Origin: Sanderia malayensis
Lineage: Eukaryota; Cnidaria; Scyphozoa; Semaeostomeae; Pelagiidae
Assembly: GCA_013076295.1 (NCBI GenBank)
Contig: RQOL01000374.1
Span: 434,001 to 498,000 of the forward strand
Reading direction: 5' to 3'
Length of the DNA: 64,000 nt
In this document: one piece after another, positions 21,410 to 32,990 of the stretch
Numbering within the stretch: the first letter of the stretch is position 1
Layout of the letters: each line of letters starts with the position of its first letter
Notes under the pieces: model-generated
Seen by the model: only the letters and a program-made list of their open reading frames with translations
What the model was told of the DNA's origin: nothing
Database searches by the model: none
Translations under genes and position numbers: made by a program

Positions 21410-23000
21410 GTGTGGTTGCGGAGGGATTTGTGACAAAGACGATTTATGATATTAATTATACTGTATGTATATAGTCCATTTCATTATGAACCTTTTTAGC
21501 ATTAGGGCGCCATTATGGAAATTGATCAAATCATAGAGACATTGCATTTCTCACTTTTTAATTGGATGCTCATATCACCAGAACATGTATGCTTTACTTT
21601 ACTTTCACAGTCAAAACTGTGTCCCTTATATGTAAATTTCAAGTTGTCAAATCCATTCCAATTTCTCTGGATGTGTATGTCTCTTAAACTTAATAATTTC
21701 CATAATGATGGTTTTATCTTGAAGTGGTCGCTTGTCAGTAGTGTAAACAAGGAGATACGATGGCGAATGATGCTTAAATTTGTGTTGCGATGCGATTGCC
21801 ACCCCTGGAAACGTTATATACAATCTGTATTTTTTATTAGGAAAATAGGGATCTTCCACCTTAAGAAAAGTGTCCAAAATGTGTCATTATTTCGTGCTTC
21901 AACCAAATCTCATAGTTCCCATTATTTTATTAATTTAATAAGAAAGAAAAACATAACTGCGAACACTCTGACTTCATTATTTTGAATACGATTCGGCAAA
22001 TGACGAATTGTATTCAAAATAACTGAATAAACTGAATGACTGAATAAGTCCCCCCCCCCAAAGTTGAGGACTATGCACCCGAATGTGCTGGCTCCCCTTC
22101 TAAATTTCAACTACTGTGGTATTGTAACACTTTCCCGAAGTTTCATGAAATAGTCACAATTTGCACAAAACATAGAACAATTGGTCGTAACCCACCGGAC
22201 TATTAGGTGGCCCCAAAGTTAAATTTGATCTAAAGGTGACCAGAAACCATAATCTACCTCTAAAACCTTGACAGGAAAATGGATAAGATATTTCCTGGCA
22301 TGGAACTGTCTATAATGATAAAGATTATGCTCTGGGATAGCCCCAAAGTGATAAATATCTGTATCCCAGAGGCTTGTGAGATGTTCAAAAACAAGAGCGC
22401 TTAATAGAGAGGAACTTATTCAATCTTGTTTTGTGGGGACTTGTTTTTGGAAGCATTGTATCACTTGCATTACTGGGAGATTCTTAGTGGTTTCTCATGG
22501 TAGAGGATTTTTTAATGTCAAAAATAGCGGATGTCAAAACATTTTTGTATGTTGTGTATAACAATAACAAATCTTTATGTAATGCTACGAAAAAGTCTTA
22601 ATATATTTCAGTCTTAATATATAAGAGAAGAAAACCGTCTAACAAAAACAAGAAAAGAGTTTATGTGAATATTTTAGAATGCTAATTAATAGGTCTGCAA
22701 GCTTATTATTTTAAATTGACTACTGAAAATTTCTTCAATGAATTAAACTTAGGAGTAAGCTTTTTATTGATGATTTGCTTATAAGAAGTGTGCATGCGTA
22801 AATTTGAGGGGGGGTAAAAATACTCAATAGGATGCTCTTACAAATTGCAATCAACTATTATTGTCATACATTTTTTCCATTAGATCATTTGTTAAATGAC
22901 TGCCCCATATTAAACATACTGTAAAATTTCCACCCCCCCATTCTTATTTCACCTCCTTGCATAATTTCACCGAACGAAATTCTCTGTGCCTTCAAGGGTC
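21410..23000. other. Gene-free stretch with hairpin and homopolymer
   Basis: A near-perfect hairpin with 17-bp arms lies at 21979-21995 and 22004-22020 (ATTTTGAATACGATTCG paired with one mismatch). A run of ten C lies at 22050-22059. Several short open frames here show no motif or splice support. Confidence 0.5.
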
Positions 23001-23006
23001 ACTAAT

Positions 23007-23108
23007 GAACCGATTCTTATAAAGCGAACCTCCATAACTCGAACTTTTTTGTAATTCGAACATTTTCAAGCTGCCTCAGGGTGTTCGAATTAGACAGAGT
23101 TGACTGTA
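23007..23108. mobile_element. pogo/Tigger-like TIR remnant
   Basis: Read from the right end on the minus strand it begins CAGTCAACTCTGTCTAATTC directly after a TA at 23107-23108. Repeated TTCGAA/TTCGAG motifs follow (TGTTCGAATTAC, AGTTCGAGTTATGGAGG). This is the typical terminal sequence of pogo/Tigger elements. Only one end is recognised and there is no transposase. Confidence 0.55.
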
Positions 23109-23538
23109 TTTAAAGATAAAGATGTTGTATAAATTTTAGTAACAAGTAAAGCCAATGTTCGTAAAAAAAGTTTTAGTACTGATAATAACGTGCACTGGAA
23201 TTCCATATTAGTACAAAGTTCTTGATTTTTTATGTTCTTCATTCACTCTTAATGACAAATCTCATGTATTGATCACGTGTTATGTTTTTTCTTTTAGTTT
23301 TTGCCGCTCTCGATTGACAATTTCTTCGTTTTGATAAAAGTCCATCAAGTAATCGTAAAAATAATGCTTGTGAAAACTCTGCATGCGAGAACTTCTGAGA
23401 CGCTTGTCCTTCGATTCTTGGTAGCTCGTTTTCATGGCGGTGGCTTGTGACCACTTTTTAATGTTGTGGTATCAACATAAGGGAGACTTGTGTGGATTTG
23501 TGGATGTGTGAAATCGATCCCTGAACATGTAGTGCCTT

Positions 23539-23850
23539 GATTTCCCTGAAACTGGATGGTTCACACCTCTAGTGTTCCGTGGTTCGTTCACAACTCTATT
23601 GTTCTCAGCAACCGGTGGCATGGGCAGGGAGTGTAACAAGTTTGTGGCACGATTAGCAGATATGATAGCGGATAAGCAAGCAAAACCATACAATGAAGTT
23701 CTAACTTGGATGTGCCGTAAAATATCCATGGGCCTTTGTAAGGCAGTTGGTGTTTGCCTACGTGGAAGTAGAACTGTGTTTGGCCAGAGAGAATTGAATG
23801 TAAATGAGGACATTAGCATCAGCTTGACAACCTCGAACACTAACCAATAG
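23539..23850 (+). pseudogene. C-terminal fragment of a multi-copy ORF (SATGGMGRE motif)
   Basis: Reads TTLLFSATGGMGRECNKF, VARLADMIADKQAKPYNE and WMCRKISMGLCKAVGVCLRG, then SRTVFG and a stop near 23850. I have met this pattern (FS-TGGMG, a ...RLA...K...Y... helix, C-RGSR) at the C-terminus of abundant uncharacterised cnidarian ORFs associated with retroelements. I cannot assign the family firmly. Upstream of about 23530 the frame is closed by a stop, so only the tail survives. Confidence 0.5.
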
Positions 23851-24113
23851 ACCATATATTACTATTATACTTTAGTCATTCCATTGTTTTATCAAGTTTA
23901 GAACATTGTTTATCATGTTATATAATAAAATTGTATGTTTTAAGAGGGATACTAACTGGATGGGACATGCTATCACAAGGCACACCTGATATTTTAATAT
24001 TTCAGGCTCTGTATTCTGGTGGCACGATAGCGGGAACACTGATGCCCTGAAATTTGGTAAGAGTCAATTAAAAATTATTCATGGAGAAATGTTAGAGGCC
24101 AAGTGATCTTGGA

Positions 24114-24125
24114 GGGGGGGGGGGG
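24114..24125. repeat. Homopolymer G run (12)
   Basis: Uninterrupted run of G. Similar but shorter G runs occur elsewhere in the window. Confidence 0.9.
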
Positions 24126-24291
24126 TAACTTGTGGGCATAAGTAATAGGGACGTTTCATTCATGTGAATAATAAGCAAGTATGGAGCCATCAAAAACATT
24201 GCAAAGAAAAATTTCCACCATGGTCCCTACAATATTGAAATATTGAAATATAGTAATACAATATCTGAAAATATGAGAAAACTTTCACATT

Positions 24292-27200
24292 TCACAAATG
24301 AGTTTCTCTCTTTTTAAGGTCATGCAAATAAGTATTATGACCTAGGGAATTCAGTTTGTTCTTTGCACTGGGAATCTCGAAGCAACCATCATATGCACCC
24401 CAGTAATCCCTGGCCACTCTAGGCTCTCTGATGTTAATGTGTCTCACAAATTTGCACACTGCATCACAATTGAATGTGATTGGTGGGTGCCGTAACAATA
24501 GACACAGATCAGAGGCATCTCTTACTGACTCGGTTAATATCAAAAATTTTATGCCACTGTACTAGAAAGTAAAATTAACAAGATAAACAGACAAATTATA
24601 GCCTCAGTATAAAACAAAGTTTAAAGAATGACTGAAATAGGTAATGTAAGCACAGAGGAATCAAGTGTGCATGTTGGTGGTTACCATGACCATTTTAAAG
24701 AATATACTGTAAATAAATCCTTTTTTAAATTTCGTACAAAGAACAGATACGTTCTGTATGACTCCATAGGCTAACATTTGGTCAACTCCCTTCTATATCG
24801 TTCTTGCCCCATGTCTGGAGAAAAGATGGTAGAAGCGTCCAGTGTGACCTTTTGATTTTGTAAATGCATGGCAGGGAGAGGAACCAACAAGTATGGTGGC
24901 ATACAGTGCTTGCAGATTATGTCGTAATTTATCCTGGGAAATAAAATTACTCATTGAATCTTTCATTTTATCAATATGTGAAATAATTTTATAGCATTGT
25001 AGTTATCTCAAAAACACATGCACGCATTATTTTTCATTGGGGGCCAATTGAAAGGAACCTTGTGTAGATTGTTTTAAAATTTTGACTTATGCTACTAAAA
25101 ATAACAGTCTTCAGGCAATGATGCCTGAAGAAAACCTTCATTTTGATATTGTTATGACTGCCAATAACTGGGATTGAAGATTAAAAAGCCATTTTCATTC
25201 ATTTACAGTAAAATCTCACATGACCGGCTTTGCTCACATCTCAATATCTTTGTATGCCCTCAAGTGCAGCCCATTTTTGTTCTTATAAAAAATGTAGGGC
25301 ATAAGGGGATATGGGATAATTCCAAATAAGTCAAACAGATATGACATACTTCAAATGCAGGGGATATAGGAAACTTTGAGGAAAAATTATGACCTGCACA
25401 ATTTTGTATTTTTCGATAAGCCTAAGCAATATGGGATTTCTGCAGGAAAATGGAAGGGTAACATCAATTATTTATATCATTCCACATACATATCTACTTG
25501 AGAATGGGTTTGGAAATTGTTCTTGAGAAGAGAGTAAATGGAAGAGCAACATTATACATACAATTGAAACACCGTTTGTTGCTGTTTTACAATATTGGGC
25601 AATTATTGTCAGCTTTTCTTTGTTCATGCTGTCAAAGTGGGCCACACTGATGTCATTATCCTTAATGTACTTTGAAAGCATAACAGGATCACCTTTTTGA
25701 AAAGAGCGTGTACTTATACAACCATTTTTGTATGCAATCCATTTTGTATCCCATTTAAGAAACCATATTGTGGTATTTGCAAGAACTGTTTACAAGACCT
25801 TAACAAGAACTTCAGTGTTGCTACGAACTTGATATCTTAATCTTGGACTTTTTCATAAGTTATTTTCAAATTTTAATGATTCGTTTTCACATACATACCA
25901 AAGTTGGTTTCGGGGTATAATGAATTTAAATGGCGAAAAGGTATAATTGCCTATGTATGTACCATCTTTACTGTCCAGTTCGTCTTTGAGATAAACACTT
26001 TTCTTTGATGTTTCGGTGTTCAGCTTTGCCTTTCCTTGCATTGGTGGTATTATGGGCGGGATTTCATTCATAGGAATCAAAAACTTCAGTTTACTTTTGG
26101 CGTATGTGCTTCTTTCAACTAAATAAAGTTTGATTTTTTGAAGCATTGCTTCAAGTCTTCCACTGCCAACATTGTCTAGCTGATCTTCCTGTGCCTGGCT
26201 TCATGTTCTCTCCAAGTTTTCACTAGAAGCCTGTAATTTCCTCCCAATAAAAGGTAACTTTGGTCACCCCAAAATACATTAAAATGTTCGTCAGAAAAAA
26301 ATTGTTGGTAAATTTATCAACCAAATGTTCAGTGCATGAACATTGTGCATAAACTACATTTGGTCTATAAGCAGTGGAATGTGGTGTCCTGTTAAATGTA
26401 AGCATGAAATCTTTGCAATAGGTAAGGCATGTTCATTGCACTTACATTAGCAGAACCACCACAAGTCACATCGTCCACAGCTATTTCCGGGACATTTTCA
26501 TCATCAATCTGCAAGGAATAATATTATATCTGCAAACCGTTCTGGTGGTGTTTTCGCAAATGCAGAAAAGGTTTGAAACATTCTGACCCATCTTTGCAGT
26601 TGGAAATATTCTAGCCCAATTAAGTCCAGTTTAACCTTTTCAATATACTAACTTCATTGTCAGTTAAATTTTCTTTGGTGAAATCTTTATTTTTCTCGTT
26701 TGTAAGTGGATTACATGAATCTCAAGGATCATCGGTTGCCCTGCTTACCTTCTGATAACATAACATAGAATTATCAAGAGAATCATTCAAAACTTTGTTA
26801 ATAAAACCACATAATAATCCTTGGCCTCAAGCTTAGGACCATCCACTATATGGAAACTTTGTCAACCTTTTCTACCTTTTCACTTGTATCTTTTGATCGA
26901 AGGAATATCTGGAAGCAATGGAAGTATCTGGAAGTATTTTTGCTAAAGAAATAACACTTAGTAATAAATACTACCTGATGTGAAAAGCAACAGTTCTTGG
27001 CATTCCCATCTCCACAGTAAAGCTCTCCTATAATGCCACAGAAGCCACATGTCCTATCGTTCATATTTCTTACTGTCATTGCTTCGAAAGAATAAAAATG
27101 TTGTACAATAACTTGCTTATGTATTGCAGCTCCACAACTTCTGGATATTGACCCTTTAAGAAAAAGCGGTGGAACAGAATTTAATTCAAAGGGCTCACCT

Positions 27201-29122
27201 TACTTACGCTCGTGATTTTGGTACACAAAGCAACCTAAGCTAACCCTAGATGTACAATTTTAAAAATAAATTATTATTAAATTATAAATAAAGAACAACC
27301 TATGCTAAGCCTTTAATAAAACCATGAAAATAACCGGGTATAAAATATGCAAAGTATTTTTAAAAGTAAATAAAGTCTTTATTCTTGTAAGTCAGGACAA
27401 CAGTTTCTTTTTCAAATTGAATACTTTCGATCGTATTAGATATGCGTCTGAGCTTTGCTTTAAAGTTTTCTCTCGTGGCAGCTTTTCTGATGTCAATAGG
27501 CAAAGCGTTCCATACAATAGGCCCTCTATATCGTAAGCTGTTTCTTCCATATTCATTGTTCGGTCTTATATGAACAAAATCCTTCTTATTCCTGAGATTG
27601 TGTCTATTGTTTGCTGTGTCATTTTGTTTCAGAAATAAATTTGTTAACTGCTTCAGCTTGTACTTGCCGACGAGACCATTGCACGCCCTGAAAAGGTTGC
27701 AAAAGCAAACTAATGACTTCTGTTTTGGATTAGCAACTCACATGAAGCCTACAATATGTTTACTATTTTGCTTAGAAGTTTTGTATAGAAGTTTTGTATT
27801 GGTTAGTAATGGAAGGATAACTTTGAAAACTTTAAGAACAAATTTTGTTTTGGGGAGCGTCATTTCTTTGTTACAAGGGTTGGAGCTGAAGATCATTAAT
27901 TTTTTAACAAAAATGAAAGCATGTTCAATTTTGAAAAGAAATTTCCACTGAAATCAGCAAATACATGCAATCCATGTTTCTCATCCAACCAATTTCATCC
28001 TAGTCCCAAAATTGGCCACAGACAATAAGACATCCCCGTTCACAAACGTTACTTGGATTTTAAACTTTGAAAGGCACAAAAGTCACGAACACTATTTTGG
28101 AAAATGAATCAACCAATCATCATAACTATTGACATTGCCCAATGAGGTTTTCATGATACTGGTATATAACTAAAAGACGTAAGCTCACCATTTCAAATGC
28201 TTGCCGTTTTCTCGGGGTGAACTCCTTATATTTTGCCTTCGAAGGCTGTGACAATGATTCCTTGAGAAAAAACTTCAAATATTACTTTAGCTAATTTTCT
28301 CATCATTCAAAAATTGAGCCATTTTTGGAATTTAATTGTTGGTTTAATTGCCGGTGAAAAGCTAAATTATAAACGTGAAGAAATTAATTTTATAATGTTG
28401 TTGAGTATTATCGAAACGTCATATTTCTTGTACTCACTAGTATTGGATTGTTTTGTTTAATTGTTCTCTCTCCATTTTCCAGCTGGTTGTCGAATTTTTT
28501 TTCTATCGTCTTAAGCTTCCCCTTCAGCTCATCACCTATTGGTTCATTATCATTGCTCTTACTGAATGAAGGCTGTTCTCCACCATCCATTGCTAAAATG
28601 CAAACCAATTCAAATGCAGGAGTTTGTTAATCATAAAATTGGATGGCACAATCCCGTACCACCAAACTGAGTACTAGGCATTTGTGAGACTCATAACTCA
28701 CCATATTGCAGCCACTTTGCGATTGCGGGAGAGAATGCATTTAACAGGACTTTATGTGCTGAAATGGAAAGTCAAAATTTTACTATTGTGACTATTGTGA
28801 TCCAATGTGACTACGAAAACTGTGATAATTCCTATTTCTTGTTTCATGTTTCATACAAATATCTATATTCTACAATCTATGTCTATTACAAATTGGGTTA
28901 CGGCATCCTTATTCGTTTTTCACTGCGTGATATTGTAATCCGTCTGGTTTCTGTGATGATATTTGTAAAGTTTTGATTGTTATTTTTAATGCTAACCTTT
29001 TCCAGATGTTTACTTTCCTTATTTCTAAAGTTCTCTCTTGTGCATTTTTCTTCTTCCTTGAGGAACATAACTGGCGCAGAAAAGGCATTGTCCACCAGCT
29101 GCATAACCTCCGTTTTAATTTC
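24292..29122 (-). CDS. Unrecognised multi-exon gene
   Basis: Exons with good splice sites, in transcription order: 29122..28997 (EIKTEVMQLVDNAFSAP, coiled-coil-like Glu/Lys), 28758..28702 (HKVLLNAFSPAIAKWLQY), 28592..28438 (MDGGEQPSFS and KTIEKKFDNQLENGERTI), 28260..28189 (SLSQPSKAKYKEF and PRKRQAFEM), about 27083..26974 (RTCGFCGIIGELYCGDG then NCCFSHQ, a Cys-rich putative zinc site), about 26509..26441 (DDENVPEIAVDDVTCGG), about 26190..25898 (LKFLIPMNEIPPIIPP, TFSPFKFIIPRNQLW) and about 25770..25575 (FQKGDPVMLSKYIKDND). Exons two, three and four join exactly in phase. Further exon-like pieces lie at 24800-24945 and 24292-24543. The family is unknown to me. It could be a host gene or a transposon ORF. 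Confidence 0.5.
27360..27695 (-). pseudogene. 3' fragment of a CR1/L2-like LINE reverse transcriptase
   Basis: One hundred and eleven codons ending at TAA 27362-27360. Reads RACNGLVGKYKLKQL, RHNLRNKKDFVHIRPNN, EYGRNSLRYRGPIVWNALP and IRKAATRENFKAKLRR. The YGxxSxRYRGxxxWNxLP motif is the conserved C-terminal block that follows the RT domain in CR1/L2/Jockey-type non-LTR elements. No RT core or endonuclease is adjacent. It sits in an intron-sized gap of the multi-exon gene on the same strand. It is 5'-truncated, as is usual for LINE insertions. Confidence 0.72.
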
Positions 29123-29397
29123 CTAAAAGAGAAACTGAATTCATTTCCCATTCTAAGAGTTCACACTCATGCACAAGTAGTTATTTGTTTTCCAACTTGT
29201 TAATTACTTCTACATGCAAAAATGTGTTTACGGAAATGCATTTTGTGCGGCTCAAGCCTTCTCACTGATGTCTGCAAATTCCTTGTTAACGGTGACCGAA
29301 TCGCCAAGGCGTCTGTAAGGGCTCTGTTTTTCCTAAGGGATATGTATGGACTGAGCCACGTTAGCATCTCTGCAAAGTAAAGAAAAACACAATAAAT
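29123..29397. other. Possible further upstream exon
   Basis: A minus-strand open stretch after the acceptor TTTACTTTGCAG near 29368 reads MLTWLSPYISLRKNRALTDA. It could be an upstream exon of the 24.3-29.1 kb gene, but its phase to 29122 was not confirmed. Confidence 0.3.
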
Positions 29398-29505
29398 AGC
29401 TTTTAATGTTATCTCAAGAAATTGGGCGGTTAGCCTACCGGCCCGGATTGCTTGAGTAGAGAAAGGCATTTACGGTCGGTGATTCCGATTCCGAAAACCA
29501 TTCCG
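29398..29505. repeat. Direct repeat, copy 1 (108 bp)
   Basis: Near-identical (about three mismatches) to 29904-30011 in the same orientation; both contain GGGCGGTTAGCCTACCGGCC and GGTCGGTGATTCCGATTCCG. They lie 3' of the leftward RNase H-recombinase module. Confidence 0.9.
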
Positions 29506-29903
29506 GCCGGTACACCAGGCAGACTTTAACCGGATGGTTAAACTGCGAAATAATGATGAAATAACTCAAAAAAAACAATAGAGGGGAACAGGGAGGGAGG
29601 GAGAAATTGTGCTCTTGCTATGAGCTCCAGCGAACAATGATTGAACAGGCTACTTAACGCACAACTCTTAGCCTTGGGGTGTAGTCTAATAATACTCTCT
29701 GCGCATGTGCGCCGTTCGTCAAACAAGCCGCACGCGATTGATTGCCTGACAGTACTAATGGGCCCCCTAGATCTCACCGGTATGTTGATGAGCTGTGTAT
29801 GGCAGCTAGTATCCGACTTGGCAAGTAGATACAGAATACTGGCAGCCACGCAATAAGGCAATTATCTTTCGAACATTAACCCTGCTTAATTTTTAGATTA
29901 ACC

Positions 29904-30011
29904 AGCATTTAATGTTATCCCAAGAAATTGGGCGGTTAGCCTACCGGCCCGGATTGCTTGAGTAGAGAAAGGAATTTACGGTCGGTGATTCCGATTCCGA
30001 AAACCATTCCG
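29904..30011. repeat. Direct repeat, copy 2 (108 bp)
   Basis: Partner of 29398-29505, separated by about 400 bp. The arrangement could be the B1-A2-B2 end of split direct repeats in a PAT/Ngaro-type DIRS element, or a simple duplication. Confidence 0.9.
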
Positions 30012-30372
30012 CCACAGAACGCATGTGACCCCATCGAAATCACAAACGTAAATTTTCTTTTCTATATTTTCTTATATCCAAGGTATCTTTCTAATAGCAA
30101 ACTAGTCTGTCAGCAATTCAATATGGGGGGGGGTCAACAATTTCTCTCCCCTCCAAATGATAACACCTAGAAAAATGGCAGGTCAGGAACAAATGGTAAG
30201 GCTAAACAAATTATAACGAAACAATAATAAATAATAATGGAGGCCCCTCACAGACGACACCACCTGGCAGCCGCCGGCAACCTCAAAAGGAAACCAAAAG
30301 CCAAAAGGACTGCTGGCATAAGGCCATACAAGCCCGAAAGAGTGGCATGTTCTACGGTGGTATTTTGTTTTT

Positions 30373-30690
30373 GTTCAGTACCATTAATGTGGTCCGAACG
30401 CTTTACACTTGTTGTTCAGTACCATCAATGTGGTCCGCACGCTTTACATATTGTTGGTCAGTACCATCAATGTGGTCCGAACGCTTTACATATTGGTGTT
30501 CAGTACCATCAATGTGGTCAGAACGCTTTACATATTGTTGTTCAGTACCATCGATGTGGTCCGAACGCTTTTATTATTATTCTTTCGATGTTGTTGTTGC
30601 TGTTCAGTACCTTCAACGAAGTCCGAACGCTCTGTGGATGTTTTTGTCGTTGTTGTTGTTGTTCAGTACCTTTGACGAGGTCCGAACGCT
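30373..30690. repeat. Tandem repeat of about 43 bp, seven units
   Basis: Units share TTCAGTACCATCAATGTGGT followed by CCGAACGCTTTACATATTG. The last two are more diverged and spaced by GTT-rich sequence. Open frames exist in all three plus-strand frames because the unit lacks stops; none is a credible protein. Confidence 0.9.
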
Positions 30691-30984
30691 TGCTTATTAT
30701 ATTATTAGAAAATGCCGGCTCGGCAAGGAATGTGACACACTACCTGTCAACCAGGCACTAATGCTGTAGGCACAGATATGGAATTCGCGACTAAACTCAG
30801 ACAAGCAAACAAATAAACAGCTAGTGAATAACAGTCATAATGTAAGCCATAAACAACAAGATAAAATAGGAACAGAAAATAACGACAATAATAACGGATA
30901 AGCAACCTCGGCAGTCCTTGTGAATGCAAGTGTTAATTCGATTCAGTGAGTCGCCTGTGAAAGCGCACACGAAGCTTTAATCAG
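30691..30984. other. Region between the 43-bp tandem repeats and the recombinase gene
   Basis: No coding feature seen. It forms the 3' flank of the recombinase ORF. Confidence 0.4.
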
Positions 30985-31899
30985 CTAGCTTTGTGGTAAT
31001 TTGATATACACTTTATACGCACTGCTCGTCCAGCGGCCTAAGGCTTGAATTAAATAGTCCGGCAAGCCAACGGAGGCCCCGGTTGTTGCGGCCCCGACAC
31101 GAAAGCTGTGCAATGAAAATGTCTTCGGCCAGCCACATAGACGGAGAAGAGATTGCAACTTGGCATTCATAATTCGTTTAGACAGGGGGTCACCATTTGC
31201 CCAAGTGAACAAAGGACCCTTTGAGTTCCCGCGACGATGTAGATAACGCATCAGAGCCGAAACCGGGCAAAGAGGAGAACCGGTGGTAGATAACATTACC
31301 GTACAGCCTCGCCCAAACTGGTCGGTCTTGGCAAACTTTAGTTTAATGAACACCCGATCCGGAACCGGATGTTTATCGATGGAGATGTCGTTCACTGTTA
31401 GATGCCTGCCCTCAGGAAATCCCTCGGGGGGTACGATAATTTCAGAAGCACGTAGAAAACCGAAAAAAGCTGTGAGGCATGCTGCCCAAAACATAATATC
31501 GTCACCATTCGTCAAGTTCAACTGAAGGCTAAGCACGTGGAGAACTAAAGGGGTGATCAGCATTTTGTGTCTGGGCGGGTTTGCTTGTAGCCTGCCCAGT
31601 CCGCGAATGGCCATGGGAAGCCGCATATTACCGACCAATGGGTCGCCAAACCCATGACGTAGCTGGAGTGCCCGGATGGCCGACAAGTAAACCTTGATTG
31701 GCGAGGCTTTACAGGTCATGCTAAGGCTCGAAATAAAGCGAAGCAGAGTCAATTCCGAAACAGGGAGAGGAGACCCTTGGTCGTTGAGGCATCCGTGTTT
31801 CTCACAAAATCTAACAAACTGTTTTTGCGCAGATGTGTACGTCTTCTGTGTATTAGTTGCGAGAGAGTTCGCCATTAAATGTTGCCAGCCTTGATCCAA
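30985..31899 (-). CDS. Tyrosine recombinase of a DIRS-like element
   Basis: About 304 residues, full length for this class. It catalyses site-specific strand exchange for integration of circular cDNA. The N-terminal SAM-like part (TQKTYTSAQKQFVRFCEKHG) precedes a catalytic domain with box-I Arg in FFGFLRASEI, Lys in KFAKTDQFGRG, box II LHSFRVGAATTGAS (H-x-x-R), then LGRWTSSAYKVYI with the Tyr nucleophile. All key residues are present and the frame is intact. The start codon is uncertain (TTG or ATG near 31872). Its first codons overlap the end of the RNase H frame by 25 bp in another frame, as in DIRS ORF arrangements. Confidence 0.85.
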   Translation of the reverse strand: MDQGWQHLMANSLATNTQKTYTSAQKQFVRFCEKHGCLNDQGSPLPVSELTLLRFISSLSMTCKASPIKVYLSAIRALQLRHGFGDPLVGNMRLPMAIRGLGRLQANPPRHKMLITPLVLHVLSLQLNLTNGDDIMFWAACLTAFFGFLRASEIIVPPEGFPEGRHLTVNDISIDKHPVPDRVFIKLKFAKTDQFGRGCTVMLSTTGSPLCPVSALMRYLHRRGNSKGPLFTWANGDPLSKRIMNAKLQSLLRLCGWPKTFSLHSFRVGAATTGASVGLPDYLIQALGRWTSSAYKVYIKLPQS

Positions 31900-32443
31900 G
31901 GCGGAAACAACAACCGGTTCAGATAACCTTGGGGGATGACCTGCGGAACTCGATCTGCGGTTGGCATGCTCGTGAGAAACGTCTGAAAATCAAAGCGAGA
32001 GAGGGCATCAGCTGCGACATTATTGCGCCCAGGTATGTGTACCGAAGTGAATATAAAATTTTTAGTAATAGCGAGAATTGAGAGTTCCCGCAACAGGTAG
32101 GCCAGATGCCGTTCTTTGCACGTTCCCTGTTGCAAGCATTGCACCACTGCCATATTGTCACATCGAAATAACACTCTCTTATGTTGCCAAGAGTTTCCCC
32201 AAAGGCGAGCCGCCAAAACAATGGGAATTAGTTCTTTGATTGCAATATTCAGGGGGTTAAGGCTAAGAGGCCAAGCTGCTGCAAACCATTCGTTTTCAAG
32301 ATTTGCAGCAAATCCCTTACTCCCTGCGGCGTCCGACGTGACTCTAATAGTCCCCTGTGCCCCAACTGCCCATAATGTGACAATTGGGGGCAACAATGAA
32401 TGCAAGGCAGTCTGCGAATGCAACTCTGTGCTGTTGTTTGGAA
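31875..32443 (-). CDS. DIRS-like RNase H domain exon
   Basis: Begins after an acceptor TCTGTTGTAG near 32444 (IPNNSTELHSQ) and ends FPPWIKAGNI. RNase H motifs: VTSDAAGSKGFAA (first Asp), LNIAIKELIPIVLAA (Glu), FRCDNMAVVQCL (second Asp) and NNVAADALSRF (last Asp region). This is the RT-linked RNase H of DIRS-type retroelements, normally preceded by a reverse transcriptase. No RT is found upstream: sequence to 32990 is non-coding and Helitron 2 follows. The module is therefore truncated, or it is spliced from a distant exon, as the intact acceptor hints. Confidence 0.75.
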
Positions 32444-32990
32444 TCTACAACAGATAAAATCATGGCAGTCAGTAAACATACAAACGGAAGAGGTGACAGA
32501 GATGAAATGAATTGCATTACACGGTGTTGACATCTTTAAGGGCTGTTATGGAGGTTGAATTTCAATGAGATTGTTATTGTGGGAAGTATTTAGTTGTAGA
32601 AATGTGTCAATTAGATGAAATAACAGAAATATGCAGACTGTTGATGCACATGTCCATCAATGAATTTACTCTGCAAGGCAGGAAATAGTTGCAGCATGTG
32701 AAAGTTGCCAACAAAGAAGGTATTTGATAGGTGTTAGAGCAAATTTTTTGTATTTGAAATATGTGTCATGTGTTGTGTTGGGTTGAAATTTTGATTGAAT
32801 CAATTGTGGGAAATATTGGAGGTTCAAATATAGTAGTATGTAGTTTCATATGATATAAACGAATGGGGGGCACCAAATGCCGATTGAGAGGCATTACTAT
32901 TTCAGAAGTAATTGAAATGAACTGGCTGATGCGCTATGAAGATTGCAGGTGATTTGTTCATAAGACCTCAGGATAGACAACGTTCTTTGT
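32444..32990. other. Gene-free stretch
   Basis: AT-rich, with no exon, repeat or RT remnant recognised. Confidence 0.45.

Noticed and set aside
30237..30769. Overlapping plus-strand frames of 174, 140 and 88 codons
   Set aside because: All three frames are open across a 43-bp tandem repeat lacking stop codons; none has a recognisable domain.
32116..32457. Plus-strand frame opposite the RNase H domain
   Set aside because: Antisense shadow of a domain with clear catalytic motifs on the other strand.
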